Origin: Sulfuritalea sp.
GTDB taxonomy: Bacteria; Pseudomonadota; Gammaproteobacteria; Burkholderiales; Rhodocyclaceae
Direction of reading: 5' to 3'
NCBI GenBank assembly: GCA_021738105.1
Contig: JAIPCS010000044.1
Location: 1-18,406 of the forward strand
Length of the DNA stretch: 18,406 bases
Positions 1 to 7,405 of this stretch are shown one piece after another (the first letter of the stretch is position 1; the number at the start of each line of letters is the position of its first letter). Below the pieces are notes generated by a model, which ran no database searches, was not told the DNA's origin, and saw only the letters and a program-made list of their open reading frames with translations. The translations under genes were made by a program, and so were the position numbers.

Positions 1-779
1 CCGGACAAGCCGACAACGGACATGACCGTGTCGACCAGCTCGCGCATGGTGACACCTTCACCGGCACCGATGTTGTAGATCCCCTCTGTCACACCCTGCT
101 CCATGAGGAAGACGCAGGCATCCGCCAGATCGTCGACATAGAGAAGCTCTCGCCGCGGCTTGCCGCTGCCCCACACCACGAGTTCGCTGTCTCCGCGCTG
201 CTTGGCTTCGTGCGTCTTGCGAATCAGTGCTGGCAGCACGTGACTGTTGGCTAGATCGTAGTTATCGTTGGGACCGTAGAGATTGGTCGGCATGACCGAA
301 AAATACTGGCTACCGTACTGCCGGTTGTAACTCTCGCAAAGCTTGATACCGGCGATCTTGGCGATTGCGTAGGGTTCATTGGTCGGCTCCAACGGACCGG
401 TGAGCAGGTAGTCTTCCTTGATCGGTTGTGGGCAGTCGCGCGGATAAATGCAGCTCGAGCCGAGAAAACACAGGCGCTGAATACCCGCCTGTTGGGCACC
501 GTGAATCAAATTGGCTTCGACCATCAGGTTTTGATAGATGAAGTCGGCGCGCAAACTGTTATTGGCATGGATACCGCCCACCTTGGCCGCCGCCATGAAG
601 ATGAAGTCGGGCTTTTCAAGCTTCAGGAAACTCTCTGTAGCCGCTTGATTCAGCAGATCAAGTTCCGCATGAGTACGGGTGAGAATGTTCGCGTACCCAC
701 TTTGCTCGAGCCGGCGAACCAGCGCGGAACCGACCATGCCGCGATGGCCCGCCACATAAATGCGCACGTCCTTTCCCAT
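1..779 (-). CDS. fcl: GDP-L-fucose synthase, partial (3' end outside window)
   Basis: This gene encodes the epimerase/reductase that turns GDP-4-keto-6-deoxy-mannose into GDP-L-fucose with NADPH, in the cytoplasm. I translated 259 codons from the ATG at 779 to the window edge. They show the Rossmann motif GHRGMVGSA (about residues 11-19), SSCIYP (108-113, containing the expected catalytic Cys110), the Y137-x3-K141 pair in PYAIAK, and [11 protein letters not shown] with the expected catalytic His180. These are signature residues of the GDP-fucose synthase family of short-chain dehydrogenases. Family members are usually about 310-325 residues, so some 50-65 C-terminal residues are missing only because the window ends. 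The start lies 5 nt after the gmd stop with no strong Shine-Dalgarno sequence, so translation is probably coupled to gmd. Substrate comes from Gmd. The family assignment is secure. Confidence 0.96.
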   Translation of the reverse strand, partial: MGKDVRIYVAGHRGMVGSALVRRLEQSGYANILTRTHAELDLLNQAATESFLKLEKPDFIFMAAAKVGGIHANNSLRADFIYQNLMVEANLIHGAQQAGIQRLCFLGSSCIYPRDCPQPIKEDYLLTGPLEPTNEPYAIAKIAGIKLCESYNRQYGSQYFSVMPTNLYGPNDNYDLANSHVLPALIRKTHEAKQRGDSELVVWGSGKPRRELLYVDDLADACVFLMEQGVTEGIYNIGAGEGVTMRELVDTVMSVVGLS

Positions 780-784
780 TGCAA

Positions 785-1873
785 CTACTCGTTGCGATCA
801 AAGGCCTTGAAGCCGTGCTTCTTGACCAATTCGTCGCGTTCGGCTGCCTTGAGATCCTCGCGGACCATCTCGGCAACGAGTTCGGCAAACGTTATCCGGG
901 GTGTCCAGCCCAGCTTCTCACGGGCCTTGGTCGCGTCGCCAAGCAGGGTTTCGACTTCCGTGGGTCGGAAATAGCGCGGGTCGACCTGGACGATACAGTT
1001 GCCCTGTCCGTCATAGCCTTTTTCATCAACACCATCGCCACGCCACTCCACGGCAATGCCGATTTCAGCAGCGGCGGCATCGACAAAATCGCGAACGCTG
1101 TATTGCACACCGGTGGCGATTACATAATCCTCTGGCTGCTCCTGCTGCAGCATCAGCCATTGCATCTCGATGTAGTCGCGGGCGTGACCCCAATCGCGCT
1201 TCGAATCCAGATTGCCGAGAAACAGGCAGTCTTGCAGGCCGAGTTTGATGCGTGCCAGGGCGCGGGTGATCTTGCGTGTGACGAAAGTTTCGCCGCGGAT
1301 TGGCGATTCGTGGTTGAACAGGATACCGTTGCAGGCATACATGCCATAGGCCTCGCGATAGTTCACCGTGATCCAGTAGGCATAGAGCTTGGCCACCGCG
1401 TAGGGACTGCGCGGATAGAAGGGTGTGGTCTCCTTCTGCGGCGTTTCCTGTACCAGACCGAACAGTTCGGACGTGCTGGCCTGATAGAAGCGGGTTTTTT
1501 TCTCCATGCCTAAGATGCGCATCGCCTCGAGGATGCGCAGGGCACCCAGTGCGTCAGAGTTGGCCGTGTACTCTGGCTCTTCGAAACTGACCGCAACATG
1601 GCTTTGCGCAGCAAGGTTGTAGATTTCGTCGGGCTGCACCTGCTGGATGATACGCACCAGGCTTGAACTGTCGGTCATGTCGCCGTGATGCAGGGTGAAG
1701 CGACGGTTGGCCACATGCGGATCCTGGTACAGGTGATCGATGCGGTCGGTATTGAACAGCGATGTACGGCGTTTGATGCCATGCACCTCGTAGCCCTTGT
1801 CGAGTAGGAATTCGGCGAGATATGCACCGTCCTGGCCGGTAACACCGGTGATCAAAGCGATTTTTGTTGTCAT
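785..1873 (-). CDS. gmd: GDP-mannose 4,6-dehydratase
   Basis: This 362-residue cytoplasmic enzyme dehydrates GDP-D-mannose to GDP-4-keto-6-deoxy-D-mannose, the first committed step toward GDP-L-fucose and other 6-deoxyhexoses. Visible motifs are the NADP-binding GVTGQDG (10-16), the catalytic segment QASTSELFG (131-139, Thr134 and Glu136), and Y158-x3-K162 within SPYAVAK. The [14 protein letters not shown] segment (188-201) is very characteristic of Gmd. Length is normal. The ATG at 1873 overlaps the manC stop in an ATGA arrangement (1870-1873), so the genes are translationally coupled. The stop lies 5 nt before fcl. The order manC-gmd-fcl is a standard GDP-fucose cassette in O-antigen and capsule loci. 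The deoxyhexose product could be drawn off elsewhere, but the adjacent fcl argues for GDP-fucose. Confidence 0.98.
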   Translation of the reverse strand: MTTKIALITGVTGQDGAYLAEFLLDKGYEVHGIKRRTSLFNTDRIDHLYQDPHVANRRFTLHHGDMTDSSSLVRIIQQVQPDEIYNLAAQSHVAVSFEEPEYTANSDALGALRILEAMRILGMEKKTRFYQASTSELFGLVQETPQKETTPFYPRSPYAVAKLYAYWITVNYREAYGMYACNGILFNHESPIRGETFVTRKITRALARIKLGLQDCLFLGNLDSKRDWGHARDYIEMQWLMLQQEQPEDYVIATGVQYSVRDFVDAAAAEIGIAVEWRGDGVDEKGYDGQGNCIVQVDPRYFRPTEVETLLGDATKAREKLGWTPRITFAELVAEMVREDLKAAERDELVKKHGFKAFDRNE

Positions 1874-3324
1874 TGCTTGCGTCCGTAGTTGTCTTCAAAG
1901 CGCACGATGTCATCTTCTCCGAGATAGCTGCCCGATTGCACCTCGATGATCTCGAGCGGGATCTGGCCGGGATTCTCCAACCGGTGCTTCACGCCCAGTG
2001 GAATGTAGGTCGATTCGTTCTCGCCGAGCAGAATAATTTCACCGCCGCGGGTGACCTTGGCGGTGCCGCGCACCACCACCCAGTGCTCGGCACGATGATG
2101 ATGCATTTGCAAGGACAGCGTGGCGCCGGGATTCACGACGATGCGTTTCACCAAAAAGCGTTCCCCGCTGTCGATGCCGTCGTACCAGCCCCATGGCCGA
2201 TGCACCTTGCGATGCAGGTCGACTTCGCTGCGCCCGGCGGCCTTGAGGCGGGCAACAATGGTCTTGACCTCCTGAGTGCGCGCCTTGGGTGCAATCAGCA
2301 CCGCGTCCGCCGTTTCCACCACCACCATGTCCTCGCAGCCGATGCAGGCGACCAGTCCGTGTTCGGCAATCACCAGATTGCCGTGCGAATCCTCCAGCCA
2401 GACATCGCCCCTCACTGCATTGTCATCAGTATCGCGGTCAATGGTCTGCCACAGCGCGTCCCAGGCGCCGACATCCGACCAACCGACATCGAGCGGGACC
2501 ACGCGGCTGGGAATGCCCAGCTTGCTTGCCGCGGCAAGCTTCTCCATCACGGCATAGTCAATCGAATCGGCCGGAGACGCCGCGAAGGCGGCGGCATCGA
2601 GCCGAACGAAATCGCCATCGTCATGCGCCGCATCTACCGCCGCCTGGCATGCGGAAAGAATACCCGGCGCGAAGTGTCCAATGGCATTGAGCCACGTCGA
2701 GGCGCGCAGCATGAAGATGCCGCTATTCCAGAAGTGTCGGCCGCCCCCCACATAGGCCTCCGCCGTCGCCGCATCCGGCTTTTCACGGAAGGCCACAAGT
2801 TCCATCGATGCCTCGGCTACCGTACTACCAGCGCCGACTTTTACCTCTATGTAGCCATAGCCGGTCTCGGGGCTGTCCGGAACGATGCCGAAGGTCACCA
2901 CCGCGCCATTTACTGCTTCCGGCAGACCCCGCAACAGGGCAGCACGAAAAGCCTGGGTATCGCGCACATGGTGATCTGCCGGCGTTGCCAGCAACACCGG
3001 ATCGGCACCATCGCGCGTCGCGTATAGCGCCGCTGCGGTCAGCGCCGGCGCGGTATTGCGACCGGCAGGCTCCAGTAGCAAAGTCCAGCCAGGCAGGCCA
3101 AGCTGGCGCAACTGCTCTGCCGTAATAAAACGGTATTCGTGATTGCTGACAATAATGGGGGCGCCTAGCGACAAGCCCTCTAGCCGGCGCAGGGTGTTTT
3201 GCAGCAGGCTCTCGTCGCCCAACAGTGGTTGCAGCTGCTTCGGGTGCTGTTCGCGCGACACGGGCCACAGGCGCGTGCCGGAACCGCCGCTGAGCACTAC
3301 AGGGACTATCTGCGAATCAGGCAT
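1870..3324 (-). CDS. manC: mannose-1-phosphate guanylyltransferase / mannose-6-phosphate isomerase (bifunctional)
   Basis: This 484-residue type II PMI/GMP enzyme supplies GDP-mannose. The N-terminal nucleotidyltransferase domain (about 1-350) shows GGSGTRLWP (13-21), HPKQ (27-30), [10 protein letters not shown] (85-94), DHH (117-119) and FREKP (179-183). The C-terminal cupin isomerase domain (from about 371) shows RPWGWYD and the metal-site-like [10 protein letters not shown]. Length matches the ManC/CpsB/AlgA family. The ATG at 3324 sits inside a 35-bp direct repeat and overlaps by 8 nt (ATGCCTGA) the stop of a truncated epimerase reading frame. The same sequence recurs at the start of the DNA ligase gene at 5572. 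Start choice is supported by the normal N-terminus ([15 protein letters not shown] begins at residue 7). It is co-transcribed with gmd through an ATGA overlap. Confidence 0.98.
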   Translation of the reverse strand: MPDSQIVPVVLSGGSGTRLWPVSREQHPKQLQPLLGDESLLQNTLRRLEGLSLGAPIIVSNHEYRFITAEQLRQLGLPGWTLLLEPAGRNTAPALTAAALYATRDGADPVLLATPADHHVRDTQAFRAALLRGLPEAVNGAVVTFGIVPDSPETGYGYIEVKVGAGSTVAEASMELVAFREKPDAATAEAYVGGGRHFWNSGIFMLRASTWLNAIGHFAPGILSACQAAVDAAHDDGDFVRLDAAAFAASPADSIDYAVMEKLAAASKLGIPSRVVPLDVGWSDVGAWDALWQTIDRDTDDNAVRGDVWLEDSHGNLVIAEHGLVACIGCEDMVVVETADAVLIAPKARTQEVKTIVARLKAAGRSEVDLHRKVHRPWGWYDGIDSGERFLVKRIVVNPGATLSLQMHHHRAEHWVVVRGTAKVTRGGEIILLGENESTYIPLGVKHRLENPGQIPLEIIEVQSGSYLGEDDIVRFEDNYGRKQ

Positions 3325-3348
3325 TCATGTAACTCCGATACCATTCGA
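3314..3348 (-). repeat. 35-bp direct repeat, copy 1 (epimerase end / manC start)
   Basis: These 35 bases are identical to 5562-5596. On the minus strand the repeat holds the last codons of an epimerase frame (ending [12 protein letters not shown]) and the overlapping start of manC (MPDS). The flanking bases differ from those of copy 2 on both sides. Beyond the identical core there is weaker similarity: upstream the frames both read FSP..., then DGV and R, and downstream TCCCTG occurs at the same 19-nt offset from the ATG in both copies. Confidence 0.95.
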
Positions 3349-3505
3349 ATAAGCGGCTCACGCCGTCGGTCACGAAAGCCCGCGGCGAAAAGTTCTTCAT
3401 CGCCCGAGTTTCCAAGCTAACAAAGTCGGTGCTGGCAATTCCGCGCAGGTCTATGGCGGGCTCGATACCCATAATGGCGAAAGTGATGTCTTGATGGTAG
3501 GTCAT
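3317..3505 (-). pseudogene. 3' remnant of a nucleotide-sugar epimerase gene
   Basis: This 62-codon frame opens at an ATG at 3505 but lacks every catalytic part of an epimerase. Its last 25 residues match the C-terminus of the intact epimerase (5565-6572) at about 17 positions without gaps. Shared segments include FSP, DGV, R and the identical EWYRSYMNA; only the last dozen codons fall in the perfect repeat. Upstream of that the match is poor: over the last 42 residues it is ungapped but sparse. The simplest reading is the tail of a diverged epimerase gene that once preceded manC, because its stop overlaps the manC start by 8 nt exactly as an operon neighbour would. The fragment begins 16 nt after the HEPN stop with no visible Shine-Dalgarno sequence. 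It may still be translated and serve to couple manC translation. Confidence 0.7.
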
Positions 3506-3521
3506 GGTTTGTTGTACCGCA

Positions 3522-3938
3522 TTATTCGACCAGTTTCGCCGCATCGGCGATCAGGTCGGCCACCGAGACACACAGCTCCGCAATAATGGATTCTTCCACG
3601 TCCAGAAAACCCTCGTACTCTGCCAGATTCCGTTTCTGGTGAGCCACATCCAGCACTCGCCAGCGGGGCGCAGACCAGTTGAGCGTATGCGTGAGGCACT
3701 GAAATACCGCGTAGCGGTTTTCGCTGCGATAACCATGCCAGCGTAGGACAGCCAAGGCTGCGGCATGAGCAGCATTGTAGGCACTGGTGAAGCGACCCTG
3801 CGCGGAGAGGCTCGCCAGTTGCGCATCGTCAAGACGGATTCGCGCCATCGCCAGCATCCGCCTGACCTCCACCTCGTTGCGCGGCTCGGCTTTGAGTTGG
3901 CCGAAGCGCACCAGGTTATCCAGCGCGGGCAGGCTCAT
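3522..3938 (-). CDS. HEPN-domain protein, putative toxin partner of MNT nucleotidyltransferase
   Basis: This 138-residue, mostly alpha-helical soluble protein has no signal peptide. It resembles small HEPN proteins paired with MNT nucleotidyltransferases, with segments such as FTSAYNAAHAAALAVLRWHGYRS (central helix, read in two parts) and AHQKRNLAEYEG (about 98-109). HEPN toxins of such pairs are typically RNases with an R-x4-6-H site. Here the motif reads RNLAEY, so the arginine-asparagine pair is present but the usual histidine is not. This matches a subgroup I recall with RN-x3-Y and is not decay of one gene. The gene overlaps the nucleotidyltransferase gene by 23 nt and has a good Shine-Dalgarno sequence (GGAGAGG) inside it, so the two are co-expressed. 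RNase activity is inferred from the family only. The HEPN family call is fairly sure, the toxin role less so. Confidence 0.75.
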   Translation of the reverse strand: MSLPALDNLVRFGQLKAEPRNEVEVRRMLAMARIRLDDAQLASLSAQGRFTSAYNAAHAAALAVLRWHGYRSENRYAVFQCLTHTLNWSAPRWRVLDVAHQKRNLAEYEGFLDVEESIIAELCVSVADLIADAAKLVE

Positions 3939-4506
3939 TGGCCTCTCCGATCAATGGCAGAATGGGCTGCGCCAAGACGCGATTGACGAACGAATCCGGT
4001 TCGGCGCGACGTCGCTCAAAATCGGCAAGCGTATAGCAGGTCGGGTTGATTTTTCGTCCCAGTTGCGCTTCAAGCGGCACGAGCATTTCGAGGACCCTAC
4101 CCAGCAGCAGGTTCTCGCCGATCAGCATAACGTCAATGTCGCTTTGCGCGGTGTCGGTCTGTTTTGCCACTGAGCCATAAACCCATGCCGCTTTCAGATC
4201 GGGTATCAAGGACAGCAGCGCTTCGCGCAAAACGGGCTCGAACCCTAGTGTTTTGCATGTCAGGCCTACCAACTCGCCGTATACCGGACTTTGCGGGTTT
4301 GCTTGAAAACGGCGCAAGTTGCCGACTCTTTCAGTACGCACCAAGCCCGCCCCAGCCAACCGGTTTAGCTCCCGTTGCAGAGAAGCGCTGCCCAAACCGG
4401 TAAGGCGGCGCAATTCGCTGAGGTGATAACTTCGATCGGGCTGACCAAACACCCATCGATAGACGCGTGACTGGCTGTCCGAAAAAATGGCGGTGGCGAC
4501 TGACAT
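3916..4506 (-). CDS. HTH domain-fused MNT-type nucleotidyltransferase, putative antitoxin
   Basis: This 196-residue protein has two parts. Residues about 10-70 form a winged helix-turn-helix (HLSELRRLTGLGSASLQREL, then a wing LVRTERVGNLRRF), similar to ArsR-like DNA-binding domains. Residues about 85-190 form a minimal nucleotidyltransferase with Gly111-Ser112 and the metal-binding Asp123/Asp125 in QSDIDVMLIG, so the catalytic residues are intact. In characterised MNT-HEPN systems the nucleotidyltransferase neutralises HEPN by adding AMP to a tyrosine near its active site. The partner here keeps a tyrosine in RNLAEY. The HTH suggests that this protein also represses its own promoter. The ATG at 4506 has no Shine-Dalgarno sequence and lies about 6 nt after a TAATAT, so the mRNA may be leaderless. 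Downstream HEPN overlaps by 23 nt. Confidence 0.82.
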   Translation of the reverse strand: MSVATAIFSDSQSRVYRWVFGQPDRSYHLSELRRLTGLGSASLQRELNRLAGAGLVRTERVGNLRRFQANPQSPVYGELVGLTCKTLGFEPVLREALLSLIPDLKAAWVYGSVAKQTDTAQSDIDVMLIGENLLLGRVLEMLVPLEAQLGRKINPTCYTLADFERRRAEPDSFVNRVLAQPILPLIGEANEPARAG

Positions 4507-4560
4507 GTTCGAATATTAGCATGATCAAGCCAAATATTGGATTGATATTCCATCGAGATC
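4507..4560 (-). promoter_or_regulatory. AT-rich putative promoter of the MNT-HEPN pair
   Basis: The 54 bp upstream of the nucleotidyltransferase start are clearly more AT-rich than their surroundings. On the minus strand they include a -10-like TAATAT just before the ATG and several AATATT blocks, possible operator half-sites for the HTH domain. The 12-mer CATGCTAATATT (4512-4523) is also found in front of the pcm-like gene at 12027-12038. No convincing -35 hexamer was found at standard spacing. Confidence 0.4.
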
Positions 4561-4572
4561 GGAGCGGCAATG

Positions 4573-4616
4573 ACCAGAAAGTCGGCGCCTGCACGGTGGG
4601 CGAATGACTTTCTGGT
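4573..4616. repeat. inverted repeat forming a long hairpin
   Basis: The arms ACCAGAAAGTC (4573-4583) and GACTTTCTGGT (4606-4616) are perfect reverse complements, 11 bp each. Inside the 22-nt spacer a further 4-bp stem can form between GCGCC/GGGCG-type bases. A second short inverted repeat CTGATCC/GGATCAG lies at 4620-4626 and 4655-4661. The structure is 50 nt downstream of the ligase stop and upstream of the MNT promoter. No U-tract follows, so it is not a standard intrinsic terminator. It could stabilise mRNA ends or be a remnant of a small mobile element. Confidence 0.6.
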
Positions 4617-4666
4617 GGTCTGATCCGATCCTCGCCGAATCCCTTGACGCGACTGGATCAGCGGCA

Positions 4667-5572
4667 TCAAAGTCTGTCGCGCACCCGCAAATACCTCGGA
4701 AAGCGCGGCATGCCATTTTTCGTGAGTTCACGATAGCGATAGGTAATCCGGGTACCGACCGGTGGCGGGTTACGACGCAAGGCGTCGGTCAGGCCGCTGC
4801 CCAAGGCAAAACGGCGACCGTCCGGCATCTCCATTTGCAATGCACCCAGCATGCCGGCGTACTTGCCTTTACCGGTCAAATGGGCAACAACGGTCGCCTC
4901 CGCATCGAGCCAGGGAGTGACTTTGAGCAAAACTCCGGAGCGGCCGGATTCGTAGGCGGCATCGTCGCGGTGGAGCATGAGCCCTTCGCCGCCGCTGCGG
5001 ACGATATTGCGCAGCTTTTTCTCGAGTGTCGCCGCATCGGGCATGCGGAATTGGGGAACGGCTTGGAGCCAGGGCAGATTCACCGCAGAGACAATAATCT
5101 TGATCCGTTCTACGCGGTCGGTGAAGCTGCCTGGCGCATCGGGCAATTCAAAAATCATATAGCGCACGCGGCGCCACTCGGCGTCGACGGCCTCCTTGCG
5201 CCGAACGATGGCCGAGAGCTGATCGAAAGTGCCGCGGCCGAGCCAAAGCTCGCCATCCAGTAACTGATCGGGCAAGGCGTCGAGAAACCACTTTGGAGCG
5301 GGTACCGGGTTGCCGCTGCGAAACCGAAGGTGCTTGCCATCCCAACTGGCGCGCACCCCGTCGAATTTTTCGCTGACCCAATAGTGCGAGACATCGATAT
5401 CGCCGCGATAGCGCCCGGCCAGAAGCAGGGGCGGTGTTGCCTCCTCTGCGGCCAACACCAGTGAGGACGCCGCTGTAGCAAACAGAGCCAAAAACAAGGC
5501 AAAGATGCGCCACCAAAAATTACCCGGGGAAACCCTGCCTGAAACCGCAGGGAACGCCCGAGAATCAGGCAT
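4667..5572 (-). CDS. ligE: LigE-type exported ATP-dependent DNA ligase
   Basis: This 301-residue minimal ATP-dependent DNA ligase seals DNA nicks. Visible parts are motif I SEKFDGVR (67-74, AMP-accepting Lys69), DGELW (106-110), motif III-like YMIFELPD (138-145), GGEGLMLH (194-201, motif IV), LLKVTPW (215-221, motif V) and an OB-fold tail (about 228-301) that ends normally. A hydrophobic segment [19 protein letters not shown] (about 24-42) looks like a signal peptide, as in periplasmic LigE proteins. Residues 1-20 are odd: the ATG lies inside the 35-bp repeat and gives the same MPDS start as ManC, so the export signal begins unusually late. No other in-frame ATG precedes motif I; a TTG at about residue 26 or 28 is the only close alternative. 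An inverted repeat CCCTGC/GCAGGG (5533-5552) lies in this leader. It overlaps the upstream epimerase by 8 nt. The ligase call is firm, the start is not. Confidence 0.9.
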   Translation of the reverse strand: MPDSRAFPAVSGRVSPGNFWWRIFALFLALFATAASSLVLAAEEATPPLLLAGRYRGDIDVSHYWVSEKFDGVRASWDGKHLRFRSGNPVPAPKWFLDALPDQLLDGELWLGRGTFDQLSAIVRRKEAVDAEWRRVRYMIFELPDAPGSFTDRVERIKIIVSAVNLPWLQAVPQFRMPDAATLEKKLRNIVRSGGEGLMLHRDDAAYESGRSGVLLKVTPWLDAEATVVAHLTGKGKYAGMLGALQMEMPDGRRFALGSGLTDALRRNPPPVGTRITYRYRELTKNGMPRFPRYLRVRDRL

Positions 5573-5596
5573 TCATGTAACTCCGATACCATTCGA
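5562..5596 (-). repeat. 35-bp direct repeat, copy 2 (epimerase end / ligase start)
   Basis: These bases are identical to 3314-3348. On the minus strand they encode the last codons of the intact epimerase and supply the apparent start (MPDS) of the ligase gene. The overlap ATGCCTGA between upstream stop and downstream start is the same in both copies. Confidence 0.95.
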
Positions 5597-6572
5597 CGAA
5601 ACGTTGTACGCCGTCGACCACCGATGTCGCGGGAGAGAAACCGGTGATGCGATTCAACTCGGTGGTATCGGCGTGTGTCGCCGGCACATCGCCATCCTGC
5701 AGCGGCAGGAAATTCTTCGTTGCGGTCTTGCCCAGGGCTTGTTCCAGTGCCTCAATGTAGGCCATCAGCTCGACCGGCTGGTGATTGCCAATATTGAACA
5801 CGCGATACGGCGCCCAACTGGTGGCCGGATCGGGCGTCTGCTTGTCAAAATCGGGAGTGGGCTGCGGCGGACGGTCCAGGACCCGGATCACGCCCTCGGC
5901 GATGTCATCGATATAGGTGAAGTCGCGCCGCATCTTGCCGTGATTGAAGACATCGATGGGACGGTCTTCGAGAATGGCCTTGGCAAACAGGAACAAGGCC
6001 ATGTCGGGTCGGCCCCATGGACCATACACGGTAAAGAAGCGCAGGCCGGTGGTCGGCAGATTGAACAAATGGCTGTAGGTATGCGCCATCAGTTCGTTGG
6101 CCTTCTTGGTCTCCGCATACAGGCTGACCGGATGATCAACATTGTCGTGTTCGGAAAACGGCATCCGCTCGTTGCCGCCATAAATGCTGGAACTGCTGGC
6201 GTAGACAAAGTGCTCGACACCAGTGTGGCGACAACCTTCAAGAATATTGACGAAGCCGACCACATTGCTGTCGACGTAGGCGTGCGGGTTCTGCAGCGAA
6301 TAGCGCACACCGGCCTGTGCGGCGAGATTGATCACACGCTGCGGGCGTTCCTTGGCAAACAAGTCAGCCATGCCATCGCGATCAGCAATATCAAGCCGTG
6401 AGAGCTTGAAGCGCGGGTTCGGCGCAAGGCGCGCCAGGCGCGCTTCCTTCAGAGCGACGTCGTAATAGTCGTTGAGGTTGTCGACGCCGACAACTTCGTC
6501 ACCACGCGCCAGCAGGCGCTCGCAGACGTGCATGCCGATAAATCCGGCAGCGCCGGTAAGCAGTACTTTCAT
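5565..6572 (-). CDS. UDP-glucuronate 4-epimerase-like NAD-dependent epimerase
   Basis: This 335-residue extended short-chain dehydrogenase probably interconverts UDP-glucuronate and UDP-galacturonate in the cytoplasm for surface polysaccharide synthesis. It has the NAD-binding GAAGFIG (7-13), the DNLNDYYD stretch (31-38) typical of the LpsL/CapI group, SSSSIYG (126-132) and the catalytic Y152-x3-K156 in [24 protein letters not shown] is another hallmark of UDP-GlcA 4-epimerases. Length is normal and the protein intact. The start overlaps the upstream glycosyltransferase stop as ATGA (6569-6572), so the two genes are coupled. The 3' end carries one copy of the 35-bp repeat, and its stop overlaps the ligase start by 8 nt. 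Exact substrate (GlcA versus another UDP-hexose) cannot be settled from sequence alone. Confidence 0.92.
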   Translation of the reverse strand: MKVLLTGAAGFIGMHVCERLLARGDEVVGVDNLNDYYDVALKEARLARLAPNPRFKLSRLDIADRDGMADLFAKERPQRVINLAAQAGVRYSLQNPHAYVDSNVVGFVNILEGCRHTGVEHFVYASSSSIYGGNERMPFSEHDNVDHPVSLYAETKKANELMAHTYSHLFNLPTTGLRFFTVYGPWGRPDMALFLFAKAILEDRPIDVFNHGKMRRDFTYIDDIAEGVIRVLDRPPQPTPDFDKQTPDPATSWAPYRVFNIGNHQPVELMAYIEALEQALGKTATKNFLPLQDGDVPATHADTTELNRITGFSPATSVVDGVQRFVEWYRSYMNA

Positions 6573-7327
6573 GGGTTGTTTCGCTGAAAAGCCAACATTT
6601 TCGCATACTTGGCGAAGCTGGCCGTGCAGCCGACAAGGATGTGCACCAGCCCCGGAAGGCCATCGAGCAGGCCCAGACGCAGGAAGTAAAACTTGAAGAA
6701 GCGCAAGGAGGGTGAGAGCAGCAAATGCCAGACAGTCGCCCGCTTTCCATGTGCCAACGCCTCCTCTGCGGCCAGGCTGCTGTAGCGATTTTGCTTGGCC
6801 AGATAGCTTTCCAGAGACTCAGCCGATTCATGCAGCAAATCACCAGGTAGCGTGCCGATTTCACCGCTGGCGATGACGCGCTCGTGCACCGGATCGTCGG
6901 ACCAGCGCGCGGCGCGGCGGTCGAAGAGGCGCAGACTCCAGTCCGGGTAGCCTTCGCCGTGCTTCAGGTAGCGTCCCATGAAACGATTGCAGCGGGCGAA
7001 ACGATAAGCCACAAAACTCGGCGCTGGCGAGACGGCTCCAGCCAACGCCACTATGCTCTCACGCAGGCGTTCACTCACCCGCTCATCGGCGTCGACACAG
7101 AGCACCCAGTCATGGCGGGCCTGCTCGACGGCGAATTGCTTCTGGGGACCGAAGCCGCGCCAGTTCGCCTGTATGACACGGGCGCCGCAGCGCTCAGCAA
7201 TCACCGCCGTATCGTCTTCGCTACCCGAATCAACCACCAGAATTTCGTCGCAGAATTTCAAGCTTGCGAGGCAATCGCCAAGCTGGCCAGCGGCGTTTTT
7301 GGTGATCAGGACAGCGGATAAGGGCAT
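6569..7327 (-). CDS. family 2 glycosyltransferase, WaaE/KdtX-like
   Basis: This 252-residue GT-A glycosyltransferase probably adds a sugar to the LPS inner core or a related glycan at the inner face of the cytoplasmic membrane. From the chosen start it shows LSAVLITKN (3-11), [10 protein letters not shown] (31-40, nucleotide-binding Asp), and [11 protein letters not shown] (74-84, metal-binding DAD). Also present are [11 protein letters not shown] and a late DPVHERV, typical of the WaaE/KdtX group, and a C-terminal stretch with amphipathic and hydrophobic helices that may bind membrane. I chose the ATG at 7327 because the family starts with this beta strand. An upstream in-frame ATG at 7384 adds 19 residues without family character. 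The gene diverges from waaC and ends in an ATGA overlap with the epimerase. The added sugar is unknown. Confidence 0.88.
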   Translation of the reverse strand: MPLSAVLITKNAAGQLGDCLASLKFCDEILVVDSGSEDDTAVIAERCGARVIQANWRGFGPQKQFAVEQARHDWVLCVDADERVSERLRESIVALAGAVSPAPSFVAYRFARCNRFMGRYLKHGEGYPDWSLRLFDRRAARWSDDPVHERVIASGEIGTLPGDLLHESAESLESYLAKQNRYSSLAAEEALAHGKRATVWHLLLSPSLRFFKFYFLRLGLLDGLPGLVHILVGCTASFAKYAKMLAFQRNNP

Positions 7328-7405
7328 ACGGTGGTCTGGCCGGTGGCGGATATAATTGCAGGCGAGATGCATTTTACGGCGCAAGGCGCCCTCCCGCTCC
7401 TATCG
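7328..7405. promoter_or_regulatory. divergent promoter spacer between glycosyltransferase and waaC
   Basis: This 78-bp spacer separates two divergent start codons and should hold promoters for both the polysaccharide operon and waaC-waaA. The only clear element is a plus-strand TATAAT at 7351-7356, about 50 nt before the waaC ATG. The hexamer 17 bp upstream (ACGGTG) is a poor -35. No good minus-strand promoter was recognised, and neither start has a strong Shine-Dalgarno sequence. Confidence 0.45.

Larger units (their letters stand above)
3314..5596 (-). other. direct-repeat-bounded insert in polysaccharide operon (ligase, MNT, HEPN, epimerase remnant)
   Basis: The segment between two perfect 35-bp direct repeats contains a LigE-type ligase, a hairpin, an HTH-nucleotidyltransferase gene, a HEPN gene and an epimerase 3' remnant. 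None of these except the remnant belongs to nucleotide-sugar metabolism, whereas genes on both sides do. Collapsing the repeats to one copy would remove 2248 bp and leave the intact epimerase overlapping manC by 8 nt, a seamless operon junction. No transposase or integrase is present, so origin through a tandem epimerase-manC duplication followed by replacement is as likely as insertion of a mobile unit. That it is an acquired segment is inference; the repeats are observed. Confidence 0.6.

Noticed and set aside
1864..3027. 387-codon open frame on the plus strand opposite manC
   Set aside because: It is antisense to an unmistakable manC and its translation is rich in His/Arg/Ala with no recognisable domain, the usual shadow of GC-rich third positions.
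3314..3348. Repeat as a site-specific recombination attachment core
   Set aside because: There is no integrase gene or tRNA end, and both flanks show diverged homology, so a duplication is at least as likely; kept only as an open possibility.
4331..4670. Minus-strand frames of 87 and 101 codons around the MNT start
   Set aside because: They overlap the MNT coding region in other frames and cross a hairpin. No domain was recognised and no ribosome site is evident.
5505..6401. 298-codon open frame on the plus strand opposite the epimerase
   Set aside because: It is a complementary-strand shadow of an intact epimerase with motifs in the correct frame; the plus translation shows no family features.
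7328..7384. N-terminal extensions of the glycosyltransferase (from 7384) and of waaC (from 7331)
   Set aside because: The two extensions would overlap each other in the divergent promoter region and add residues lacking family similarity. The internal ATGs give the standard family starts.
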